From Gemmatimonadaceae bacterium (GTDB lineage: Bacteria; Gemmatimonadota; Gemmatimonadetes; Gemmatimonadales; Gemmatimonadaceae), in NCBI GenBank assembly GCA_020852815.1, contig JADZAN010000002.1, forward strand, positions 432,245 through 496,244: a stretch of 64,000 nucleotides of DNA, read 5' to 3'. Both the position numbers and the translations under genes were made by a program. The notes under the pieces are model-generated. The model had not been told where the DNA came from, did not search any database, and worked only from the letters and a program-made list of their open reading frames with translations. This document shows positions 43,882 to 51,497 of the stretch, piece after piece. Each line of letters starts with the position of its first letter. Position 1 is the first letter of the stretch.

Positions 43882-45189
43882 CTAGGCGATCCGGGGAGAG
43901 GGAATGGGGATGATGAAGCGCCCGCCGCGGTCGCGATACGCCTGCTGCTGCTCCATGATCTCGTCGGCGAAGTTCCAGGCGAGGATCAGGACGAAGTCGG
44001 GGGCGCGATCGAGGAGCGTCTTCACGTCCAGCACCGGAATATGCATTCCCGGCGTGTACGTCCCCACCTTGAGCGGGTTGCGGTCGACGGTGTACGGGAC
44101 GAGCGTCGGGTCGATGCCGCAGTAGTTCAGCATCGTGTTTCCCTTCGCCGGCGCGCCGTACCCGGCCACCACCTTGCCGCGACCGTGCAGCTCCTCCAGC
44201 ATCAGGCGCAACGAGCGGCGATGCTCCGCGGCGCGACGGGCAAACTCCTCCCACGCTGCCAGCGTCGACAGTCCGTTCGCCGCCTCGGTCGCCATCATCT
44301 CGCGCGCGCGCGCGCCGTGCGCCGGCTGCTTGCGCATCCACACCCGAATCGTCCCGCCGTGCACCTCACGCTCCTGCACGTCGTCCACCGCCAGCCCCAC
44401 GCGCTGCGCCAGGTGGGCCAGCGCGGTGACGGAGAAGTAGCACAGGTGCTCGTGGTAGATCGTGTCGTACTCGCAGTTGAGCAGCATCTCGCGCGCGTAC
44501 GGCACCTCGACGATGACCGCGCCGTCGTCGGCGATGAGCGCTGCCGCCCCGCGCAGGAAGCCCTGCGTGTCGTCCACGTGCGCCAGCACGTTGTTGCCAA
44601 TCACGGCGCGCGCGGCGCCATGCGTCGATCGCAACTCGTGGCCCGCTCCCTCGTCGAAGAAGCGGTTCACCGTCGGAATCCCCCGCGACGCCGCCAGGGC
44701 GGCGATGTTGCGCGCCGGCTCGACGCCGAGGATGCGCCCGCCAAACTCCTTGAAGCACCCCAGCAGCGACCCGTCGTTGCTCGCGACCTCCACCACCAGG
44801 TCGCCGGGTCCCAGCGTCAGGCGGTCGCGCACGGTGCGCGCATACTCCTGATTGTGCAACGCCATGGTCGACGACGTCCCCGTGACGTAGATGTACTCGC
44901 CAAACAGGACCTCGGGGTCGATCACGTCGGCCAGCTGGACCAGCGAGCACGTCGTGCAGAAGTACAGCTCGAGCGGGAACCGGCTCTCATGCCGCGCGTC
45001 GTCGCTCGAGCGCAGGAAGGCGTTGGCGAGCGGCTGATTCCCGAGTTGCAGGACGCGGTGCAGCGTTGCCTGCGTGCAGGCTCGGCAGGTGGTGCGCAGG
45101 TGGTGTACGCTCGTGCCGCGGCCGTCCGTTGCCTGCCAGCGCGATGTGCCTTGCTCCGGCGTCGAGGTCCTGGGGGACGGTGCGCTCAT
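43882..45189 (-). CDS. Nucleotide-sugar C-methyltransferase (TylCIII/NovU type)
   Basis: A SAM-dependent enzyme of 435 residues. The N-terminal zinc-binding region has CRAC and YFCTTCSLVQL, the central domain has EVASNDGSLLGCFKEFG (SAM site) and YHEHLCYFSV, and the C-terminal domain has VAGYGAPAKGNTMLNYCG and FIIPIPSPRI. This three-domain layout is that of sugar 3-C-methyltransferases. With RfbF and RfbG it suggests a C-branched deoxysugar. ATG 45189 is preceded by AGGGAG. It is the first gene of the thirteen-gene minus-strand run that continues to 28159. Confidence 0.88.
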   Translation of the reverse strand: MSAPSPRTSTPEQGTSRWQATDGRGTSVHHLRTTCRACTQATLHRVLQLGNQPLANAFLRSSDDARHESRFPLELYFCTTCSLVQLADVIDPEVLFGEYIYVTGTSSTMALHNQEYARTVRDRLTLGPGDLVVEVASNDGSLLGCFKEFGGRILGVEPARNIAALAASRGIPTVNRFFDEGAGHELRSTHGAARAVIGNNVLAHVDDTQGFLRGAAALIADDGAVIVEVPYAREMLLNCEYDTIYHEHLCYFSVTALAHLAQRVGLAVDDVQEREVHGGTIRVWMRKQPAHGARAREMMATEAANGLSTLAAWEEFARRAAEHRRSLRLMLEELHGRGKVVAGYGAPAKGNTMLNYCGIDPTLVPYTVDRNPLKVGTYTPGMHIPVLDVKTLLDRAPDFVLILAWNFADEIMEQQQAYRDRGGRFIIPIPSPRIA

Positions 45190-45875
45190 GCTCCCTTGCT
45201 CGCATGGCGGTGGGTGCACCGCCGTCCAATGAGTTGGCGCCCCGAGGCGCTCGACGAGGTGCGGCGAGGCATCGGTGTCGCGAGGGGTGAGCAGGACATT
45301 TCGGGGCAGGGGGAGCGGTGGAAACGGGGGGAGCAGAAAGAGCGACTGGAGCTACGCGCCAGCGCCTGGCGCCTTCGACTTTCCATTGTTGGATTTCGGT
45401 GGGTACCGATGTCAGCAAGGCCGGTGCCGGAAATGGTGGGTCTCACGTTCCCGAATGCGCCTCACCGTCGAGGGAGTCGCCCGATGCGTTCAGGGACGGC
45501 CCGGTGGAAGTTGCCGTAAACAATCTGTGTGTGGCGCGCCCGCGACATCGAACGGCGCCCGACGGCTCGCCGATCACTTGCTCCGGATCGCGCGGCGCCG
45601 CGCGAAGTGCGAGTCAGCGCGCGCCTGGCGCATCAATAGGATGTGTGGCTCGCCGCCCCCTCCCGCCCCACCTGCCCCGGCCGTTCCCGCCCCCGGCGAC
45701 AGGGCGGCCCGGATTTCGCCATGCATCCGTTCGCCACCCGTCGATCGTGACGGCTTCCCTACCTTGGCCGGGCATTTGCTCTTCCGGGGTGGTCAACCAC
45801 GACACGCATGGTTCTGGCGACCGCGGTACGCTCGCACGAGACAGCGTCGGAACGCACCACAAGGAGATCGGACTG
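45190..45875. other. Divergent intergenic region of 686 bp
   Basis: It separates the long minus-strand operon (start 45189) from the long plus-strand set (start 45876), so it should contain both promoters. Open frames across it are arginine- and proline-rich and resemble no family; I do not call a gene. AAGGAG at 45861-45866 is the ribosome site of the plus-strand GT2. I see no riboswitch core or clear promoter boxes. Confidence 0.5.
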
Positions 45876-46673
45876 ATGGCGGTCTACCAGATTGAGGAGG
45901 TCAGCGGCTGGGACCCGAGGATCATGGTCGATGTCGTGATTCCAGTGTTGAACGAGGCCCACGTTCTCGGGAAGAGCGTTGCGACCGTGCGGCAGTTCCT
46001 CTCCAAGGCGCTCCCCTGTCGCTGGCGGGTGATCGTCGTCGACAACGGCTCCACCGACGGAACCGACCGGGTCGCGAAGGAACTCGCGGCGCAGTACGAC
46101 GACGTACGCTTCCTCCAACTCCCGCAACGCGGCCGCGGGCGCGCGCTGCGCCAGGCCTGGAGCCAGAGCGACGCGGACGTGATGTGCTATACCGACGTCG
46201 ACCTCTCGACCGAGTTGGCTGCACTCCCCAAGATGGTGCACTCGATTGTCGTCGACGGCTTCGACCTGGCTACCGGCTCGCGCCTCCTTCCGCAGTCGCG
46301 CACCACTCGCTCGGTCAAGCGCGAGTTCATCTCACGCTCGTACAACCTCTTCATCAAGGCAGTCCTCTGGACCTCGTTCTCGGATGCGCAGTGCGGCTTC
46401 AAGGCCATTTCGCGCGCCGCGATGGCCGACCTGATCCCGCAGGTGCATGATCAAGCCTGGTTCTTCGACACCGAGCTCCTGGTGCTGGCGGAGAAGAAGG
46501 GATACCAGATCGCTGACATCCCGGTGGAATGGATCGAGGACGACGACAGCCGCGTGAAGATCGTGAAGACTGCGTGGGACGACATCAAGGGCGTCTTCCG
46601 CATTCGCCTCAAGCTCTGGCGCGACCTGCTGTCGCCGAGCGCCGCTCCCGCGCGGGCGCTCAAGCGCCCCTGA
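45876..46673 (+). CDS. GT2 glycosyltransferase (dolichyl-phosphate glucosyltransferase-like)
   Basis: A transferase of 265 residues without C-terminal membrane spans. It carries VDVVIPVLNEAHVLGKSV, VIVVDNGSTDGTDRVA, YTDVDLSTELAALP (metal-binding D-x-D) and SDAQCGFKAISRAAM, which match polyprenyl-phosphate sugar synthases of the DPM/DPG type. ATG 45876 follows AAGGAG with nine-base spacing; the longer frame upstream is not coding. It opens the plus-strand gene set, 40 bases before the SDR fusion gene. It probably makes a lipid-linked sugar for a GT-C enzyme. Confidence 0.88.
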   Translation: MAVYQIEEVSGWDPRIMVDVVIPVLNEAHVLGKSVATVRQFLSKALPCRWRVIVVDNGSTDGTDRVAKELAAQYDDVRFLQLPQRGRGRALRQAWSQSDADVMCYTDVDLSTELAALPKMVHSIVVDGFDLATGSRLLPQSRTTRSVKREFISRSYNLFIKAVLWTSFSDAQCGFKAISRAAMADLIPQVHDQAWFFDTELLVLAEKKGYQIADIPVEWIEDDDSRVKIVKTAWDDIKGVFRIRLKLWRDLLSPSAAPARALKRP

Positions 46674-46713
46674 GCCGCAGCGCCTCACGGCAGTCCTCAC
46701 TCCTGGTCTGGCC

Positions 46714-48126
46714 ATGAAGGCTGGCTCCTTTCCGCCGGTCGTCCTCACGGGGGCGACCGGCTTTCTCGGTCAACGCGTGTTGCACCTCCTGGCGCAGCGC
46801 GGCGCACCATCGGTGCGGGTCGTGGCCCGTCGCGCCACGGCGCTGGCGCGCGGACCGCAGTGGCGTCCTGGCTGGACTGCCGTTGACTGCGACCTCGCGG
46901 CTTCCCCGCTTCCCGACGACGTCGTCACGGCGGGGAGCGTCGTCCTGCACCTGGCGGCCGCCACCGGCAAGGCCACCCCCGAGGCCATGCGAGCGGTCAA
47001 CGTCGAGGGGACGCGCCGAGTCGTCGACGCGGCGCGCGCCGGCGGGGCAGCTCACCTCATCTTCGTCTCGTCGATCGCGGCCTCGTTTCGCGACCAGCGG
47101 TGGTACCACTACGCGCACGCCAAGCTCGAAGCCGAATCGATCGTTGCTTCGAGCGGCGTCCCCTGCTCGATCGTTCGCCCCACGATGATCTTCGGCGATG
47201 GGTCGCCGATCCAGGCGGCGCTCACCGGGCTGGCGAACGGCGGTGCCCCCATCGTGCTGGGAAGCGGCGAGGTGCTCGTCCAGCCCATCCACGTCGACGA
47301 CCTCGCTGCCTTCCTGGTCGCCCTCGCCGGCGACGATCCCTCCGGCACGACGCCGATGGAAGTTGGCGGCGGAGAGCGCCTGACGATGCGCGCGCTGCTC
47401 GCACGCGTGCGAGCCGCGTCTGGCCTAAAGCCCCGAAGCCCCGTGGGCGTTCCGCTCGCCCTCCTTCGAGCGATGCTTGGCGCCGCCGAGCGAGTTGTCG
47501 GAACCGCGCTCCCGATCACGGCCGGACAGCTGGCGTCGTTCGTGAACGATTCGGCGGCGGTGCCCAACCCGCTGGTAGCCCGCTTGCTTCCCGCGCCACG
47601 CGGCGTCGATGCAATGCTCGTGGCGGAAGCCGGTGCGCCGCCTCTCGCCGGCCACTCGTCAGGCGCCGCCGAGCGCGCCGATCCGGCGGCGCTGGCGCAC
47701 GAGTTCTCCGTCTTTGCGCGCTACCTCGGCACCGTGTCGGTCGATGAACGGCTGGCCGCTGCATACGTGCGGGCGCACCAGTCGCTCCCGCCAGGCGCAA
47801 GCGATGGGCTCGACGCGTGGTTGTTCCAGTGGGGGCGCAGTGGAACGGTTGCCTGTACGCTGTCCGACTGCTACGCGCGGCGCGTGCGCCCGTTCGGCCT
47901 GTTGCGGCGCAAGCTCGTGCTGGCGCTCGCGGTGCTCGAGTCCATGCCCGCGACGCACGCACGTTACGACACCGCGCGTCATGCCTCGGCCACGGCGTCG
48001 TGGCTCGCCCTCGTGGCGTTAGGGGTGCGCTGGGTGGCGTGCACGGTCGCCGCCGTCGTCGTGCTCCTCCCCGTGCACTTCCTCCTCTCGCTGCGCGGAG
48101 CGCGCGCGTCGACCGGCCATGGCTGA
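46714..48126 (+). CDS. SDR epimerase fused to a C-terminal membrane domain
   Basis: A two-part protein of 470 residues. Residues 1-300 are an NAD(P)-dependent SDR with TGATGFLGQRVLHLL, VHLAAATGK-like VLHLAAATGKATPEAM, VSSIAAS and the active-site YAHAK. Residues about 325-470 form a second domain with a helical region (YLGTVSVDERLAAAYVRAHQ) and a terminal hydrophobic segment (WVACTVAAVVVLLPVHFLLS). I do not recognise the C-terminal domain. The gene overlaps the GMC oxidoreductase by eight bases, so the two probably act in succession on one substrate, perhaps membrane-bound. Confidence 0.75.
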   Translation: MKAGSFPPVVLTGATGFLGQRVLHLLAQRGAPSVRVVARRATALARGPQWRPGWTAVDCDLAASPLPDDVVTAGSVVLHLAAATGKATPEAMRAVNVEGTRRVVDAARAGGAAHLIFVSSIAASFRDQRWYHYAHAKLEAESIVASSGVPCSIVRPTMIFGDGSPIQAALTGLANGGAPIVLGSGEVLVQPIHVDDLAAFLVALAGDDPSGTTPMEVGGGERLTMRALLARVRAASGLKPRSPVGVPLALLRAMLGAAERVVGTALPITAGQLASFVNDSAAVPNPLVARLLPAPRGVDAMLVAEAGAPPLAGHSSGAAERADPAALAHEFSVFARYLGTVSVDERLAAAYVRAHQSLPPGASDGLDAWLFQWGRSGTVACTLSDCYARRVRPFGLLRRKLVLALAVLESMPATHARYDTARHASATASWLALVALGVRWVACTVAAVVVLLPVHFLLSLRGARASTGHG

Positions 48127-49723
48127 ATTCCTGGTGGTTGGTTCCGGCGCCACCGGTGTGCACTTCGCGCAGACGATGCTCGAGCGCGGTCACGATGTCA
48201 CGCTGCTCGACGTGGGATTCGAGCGCCCGGAGCCTCCGCACCCCGACTCGGCGTTCATGGCGCTCAAGGACGCGTTGGACGACGACGGCGCGTACTTCCT
48301 CGGCCCACGTGGCGAGGCGGTGGTGTATCCCTCAGCGCATGCCAAGCCGTACGGTTTCCCCCCAAGCAAGGAATACGTCTTTCGTCGCCCGGCCGGCGAG
48401 GGCGTGGTCGAGCGGGGATTCCACCCCATGCTGTCGTACGCACGCGGTGGACTGGCCGAGGCGTGGACCGGTGGTTCGTATGAACTGCGGGACGAGGAAT
48501 TCGTGGACTTCCCGTTCCGTGCGGGCGACATGCGGCCGCACTACGCCACCGTTGCGCGACGCATCGGCGTGACCGCCGCCCCCGACGACCTCCAGCGTTT
48601 CTCGCCACTCACGGCACCGTACCTGCCACCGCTCGAGCCCGACGCACACTCGGCCTGGATCGCCGCTCGTTATGCGCAGCGTCGCGAGCGTGTCAACGCG
48701 CTCGGCGTCCACCTCGGGCGCTCGCGCGTGGCCGTGCTGTCGCGCGATCACGGGTCGCGACGCGCCTGCGGAGAGTTAGGGCGATGCCTGTGGGGGTGCC
48801 CGCGGGGGGCGCTGTACCGCCCCAGCCTCACGCTCGCCGACCTCCAGCAACATGCGCGCTTTGTGTACCGGCCCGGCGTGCAGGTGCGGCGCGTCCTCGT
48901 TGCGGCCGACGGTCGCGCCGCAGGCGTCGTCGCCATGCCGCTGGGTGGCGGCAGCGAGTTCGAGGTGCGCGCCGACCGTGTCATCCTCGCCGCCGGTGCG
49001 CTGGCCACGTCGCTCATCTACCTGGAAACTCGCCTTGCTCGCGGCGAGACCGACCCGTCACTCGCCGGGTTGATGGACAACCGTCACGTGATGGTCCCGT
49101 TCGTCAACCTCGCGCGCCTGGGGGCCAAGGTGGAGCTGGATTCCTACCAGTTCCACATGCTCGCCATGGCGATCGACACGGGCGACTGGCGGCACGACGT
49201 GCACGGCCAGGTGACGGCGCTCAAGGCGGCCGCGGTGCACCCCATTGTCGCGCCGCTCCCGTTCGACCTCGCAACGTCGCGTCGCGTCTTCCAGCGCATG
49301 CGCGCAGCGCTCGGGGTGGCGAACATCTGGCTGGCGGATACGAGGCGTGACGTGAATCGGGCGCGCATCCAGCAGCGCGACGCCGCCCCTCCGCAACTCG
49401 TGCTGGAGTACGGCGACGATTCGAGCGACCTCCCGGCGACCGAGCGCGCCATCGCTACCACGCGGCGAGCGCTCGGCGCTCTTGGCTGCATCGCCCCCCG
49501 CGGCATGGTGCAGGTGCTCGAGCGCGGGTCGAGCGTGCATTACGCGGGGACGATTCCCATGACCCATCTGGAGCAGGAGCATACCTGCCGCCCCGATGGC
49601 GAGGTGCGAGGGCTCCCCGGATTGCACGTCGTGGATGGGGCGGGCTTCCCCTGGTTGCCGGCCAAGAACATCACCTTCTCGCTCATGGCGAACGCCGTGC
49701 GGATCGCCGAGCTGCTCGCCTGA
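48119..49723 (+). CDS. GMC-family FAD oxidoreductase
   Basis: A flavoprotein of 534 residues. It starts with the FAD motif EFLVVGSGATGVHFA, has a CLWGCPRGALYRPS cysteine-containing segment and VILAAGALATSLIYLETR in the middle, and ends with the GMC C-terminal block HYAGTIPMTHLEQEHTC and LHVVDGAGFPWLPAKNITF. GMC enzymes oxidise alcohols; the His/Asn pair expected in the active site can be placed at H(YAG) and N(ITF). The substrate is unknown; translational coupling to the SDR fusion suggests an oxidation and reduction pair, for example epimerising a sugar on a lipid carrier. Confidence 0.83.
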   Translation: MAEFLVVGSGATGVHFAQTMLERGHDVTLLDVGFERPEPPHPDSAFMALKDALDDDGAYFLGPRGEAVVYPSAHAKPYGFPPSKEYVFRRPAGEGVVERGFHPMLSYARGGLAEAWTGGSYELRDEEFVDFPFRAGDMRPHYATVARRIGVTAAPDDLQRFSPLTAPYLPPLEPDAHSAWIAARYAQRRERVNALGVHLGRSRVAVLSRDHGSRRACGELGRCLWGCPRGALYRPSLTLADLQQHARFVYRPGVQVRRVLVAADGRAAGVVAMPLGGGSEFEVRADRVILAAGALATSLIYLETRLARGETDPSLAGLMDNRHVMVPFVNLARLGAKVELDSYQFHMLAMAIDTGDWRHDVHGQVTALKAAAVHPIVAPLPFDLATSRRVFQRMRAALGVANIWLADTRRDVNRARIQQRDAAPPQLVLEYGDDSSDLPATERAIATTRRALGALGCIAPRGMVQVLERGSSVHYAGTIPMTHLEQEHTCRPDGEVRGLPGLHVVDGAGFPWLPAKNITFSLMANAVRIAELLA

Positions 49724-50065
49724 CGGCACGGATGGGGCCGGCATTTCTCGCCGCCGCGTGGCAGAGGTCCAACATGATGCAAAGGCTTGTGGCGATACCT
49801 CCACATCGGCGGGCGGATCGGTTCCCGAATCAACGGGCCTCCGCGACGCGTCGAGATCTTCTAAGGTGTTGTATCACAATGGGTTGGTTGGTTCACTCCC
49901 GCGCCGGTTCCCACGAGGCTGCTCCGGCAGCACCCTTGCACCAGCAAACAGGCAGCTGATCGCTTCCTGATCGGCCAGGTACGACGGGATTCGCTCGCTC
50001 CCCTCAATGCGAGCACCCTCGCTGGATGGAGTCCATCTGTGGAACGCGTCGCCGAAGGGGCCGGA
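49724..50065. other. Intergenic region before the half-length GT2 gene
   Basis: No gene is supported in these 342 bases. An AT-richer patch (CTAAGGTGTTGTATCACAAT, around 49862) may hold a promoter. AAGGGG just before ATG 50066 is a plausible ribosome site. No repeats or riboswitch core were seen. Confidence 0.35.
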
Positions 50066-50599
50066 ATGGAGCGAGTCGAGTCGGGCAGTCGCCGCGTGCC
50101 CGGTGCATCACTCTCCGTGGTGCTTCTGTCCGACGGAGATGCCTCGGCGCTGGAGCGCGCCCTGACGTGCATTGCATCGCCGTGCCGCCGCCTTTCCGCC
50201 GAGATCCTCGTGGTTCGCGTGGACTGTCCCGACCAGAAACGCACGCTCGATGCGGCCTATCCCGGGGTTCACTTCATCGATGTGGACGCCAGCTCGACGC
50301 TCTCGGAGCGGCGTGAACTTGGGATCAGCCGAGCCTCGGGCGACATCGTTGCGGTGAAGATCGACGGAGAGGTGGGTGATTCGTCGTGGCTCCGTCCCTT
50401 CGAGCGCGTGGTGGTGACGAGCGACGACGCACCGATGCTTGATCGCGATGCGACGCCGGCCCCTGTTCGAGCAGACGATTCCGCGGAACGCAAGCGCTCG
50501 CGGACCGGACGCCCTGCCGTCCCCGCGGCGGCGCGCCGCGACCGACCGATGTCCACGACTGCCGCCGACGCACTCCTGGCGCACGTTCGCGAGATGTAG
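50066..50599 (+). CDS. Half-length GT2-like protein
   Basis: A protein of 177 residues matching only the nucleotide-binding half of a GT-A transferase: LSVVLLSDGDASALERALTC, SAEILVVRVDCPDQ and GDIVAVKIDGEV at the place of the D-x-D. The remaining residues are a basic, low-complexity tail. No membrane segment or acceptor domain follows. ATG 50066 has AAGGGG upstream; GTG 50039 is an alternative. It abuts a fuller relative at 50600 with no gap. It may be a remnant of a duplicated transferase or a partner subunit. No frameshift was seen that would restore a full-length protein. Confidence 0.6.
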   Translation: MERVESGSRRVPGASLSVVLLSDGDASALERALTCIASPCRRLSAEILVVRVDCPDQKRTLDAAYPGVHFIDVDASSTLSERRELGISRASGDIVAVKIDGEVGDSSWLRPFERVVVTSDDAPMLDRDATPAPVRADDSAERKRSRTGRPAVPAAARRDRPMSTTAADALLAHVREM

Positions 50600-51496
50600 G
50601 TGCCCGCGGCCGAGCTGTCGGTCGTCGTCCCCGCTGTCAACGAGATCGAGATCATCCTCGAATCGCTCGAAGCCCTCGAGCGCGAGCGTTCGCAGGTCGT
50701 CCTCGAGATCCTGCTCGTCAATCGACTGGGAGCCCCGGTTCGCGACGCTGTCTTGCGTGCCTTCCCGCACACTCGCGTCCTGGACGTTCCCGGCACGACC
50801 TCCATTCCCCAGATGCGAGCGCTTGCGTTCGGCGAGGCAACTGCGCCGTCGGTGGCCGTCATCGAGGACCACGTCATCGTCTTCCCGGGGTGGGCCCGTG
50901 CGCTCCTCGAAGCGCAGGGAGAGCTGACACCTGTGGTGGGGGGGGGGTTGGAGAACGGCGCCACCTCGACGCTGGTCGACTGGGCGGCATTCCTCTGCGA
51001 GTACAGCGCCTGTATGCCTCCGCTTCCCGCGGGTCCCTCGCGGTGGCTCCCGGGAAACAACATCGTCTACCCTCGAGCGTTGCTCGAGCGCTATCGGTCG
51101 GTCGTGGCGTCGGGGGGGTGGGAGAATCGCCTGCATGAAGCGATGCGGCGGGACGGCATCCCGCTCACGCTGCGTCCGGAGATCGTGGTGAAGCACAAAA
51201 TGCACTTCACGGTTGGGTCGTACGCGTCGCAGCGGTATCTGTACTCCCGCTCGTACGCGGGAATCCGGGATGAAGGCGCGACCCTTGCAAGGAGGGTTGT
51301 ACTTGCAGCGTCGGCATTCGCCCTGCCACCCGTGCTGCTCTGGCGCATCGTGTCCGGAGTGCTACGGAAGGGGCGACACGTCGGGCAGCTCGTGAAGTCG
51401 TTGCCACTCCTCACGTACTTCGTCGTCGCTTGGGCGGCGGGAGAAGCGGTCGGGACGCTGGCCGGGGCAGGGGACTCTCTCTCAAAGGTGCGATAG
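50600..51496 (+). CDS. GT2-like glycosyltransferase with a 10-G tract
   Basis: A protein of 298 residues. It has AELSVVVPAVNEIEIILESL, then VAVIEDHVIVFPGWARALLE, where E-D-H stands in place of D-x-D. VVGGGLENG, LPGNNIVYPRALLERY and GGWENRLHEAMRRDG follow, and then a C-terminal hydrophobic region. The paralog at 62768 shares EDH, VGGG and WEN..H. Codons for V113-G114-G115-G116 lie in a run of ten G (50938-50947), and a seven-G run follows at 51112-51118; slippage in the first would truncate the enzyme. GTG 50600 directly follows the preceding stop. Donor and acceptor are unknown. Confidence 0.8.
   Translation: MPAAELSVVVPAVNEIEIILESLEALERERSQVVLEILLVNRLGAPVRDAVLRAFPHTRVLDVPGTTSIPQMRALAFGEATAPSVAVIEDHVIVFPGWARALLEAQGELTPVVGGGLENGATSTLVDWAAFLCEYSACMPPLPAGPSRWLPGNNIVYPRALLERYRSVVASGGWENRLHEAMRRDGIPLTLRPEIVVKHKMHFTVGSYASQRYLYSRSYAGIRDEGATLARRVVLAASAFALPPVLLWRIVSGVLRKGRHVGQLVKSLPLLTYFVVAWAAGEAVGTLAGAGDSLSKVR
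50938..50947. repeat. Homopolymeric tract of ten G inside a glycosyltransferase gene
   Basis: The run encodes G114-G116, conserved as VGGG in the paralog at 62768, where mixed glycine codons are used. It is the longest homopolymer I noticed in the window and lies about 40% into the gene, so gain or loss of one base would truncate the protein. Confidence 0.85.
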
Positions 51497-51497
51497 C

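Noticed and set aside
45275..45875. Open frames in the 686-bp divergent region
   Set aside because: Proline- and arginine-rich translations without ribosome site or homology pattern; the region is better explained as promoters.
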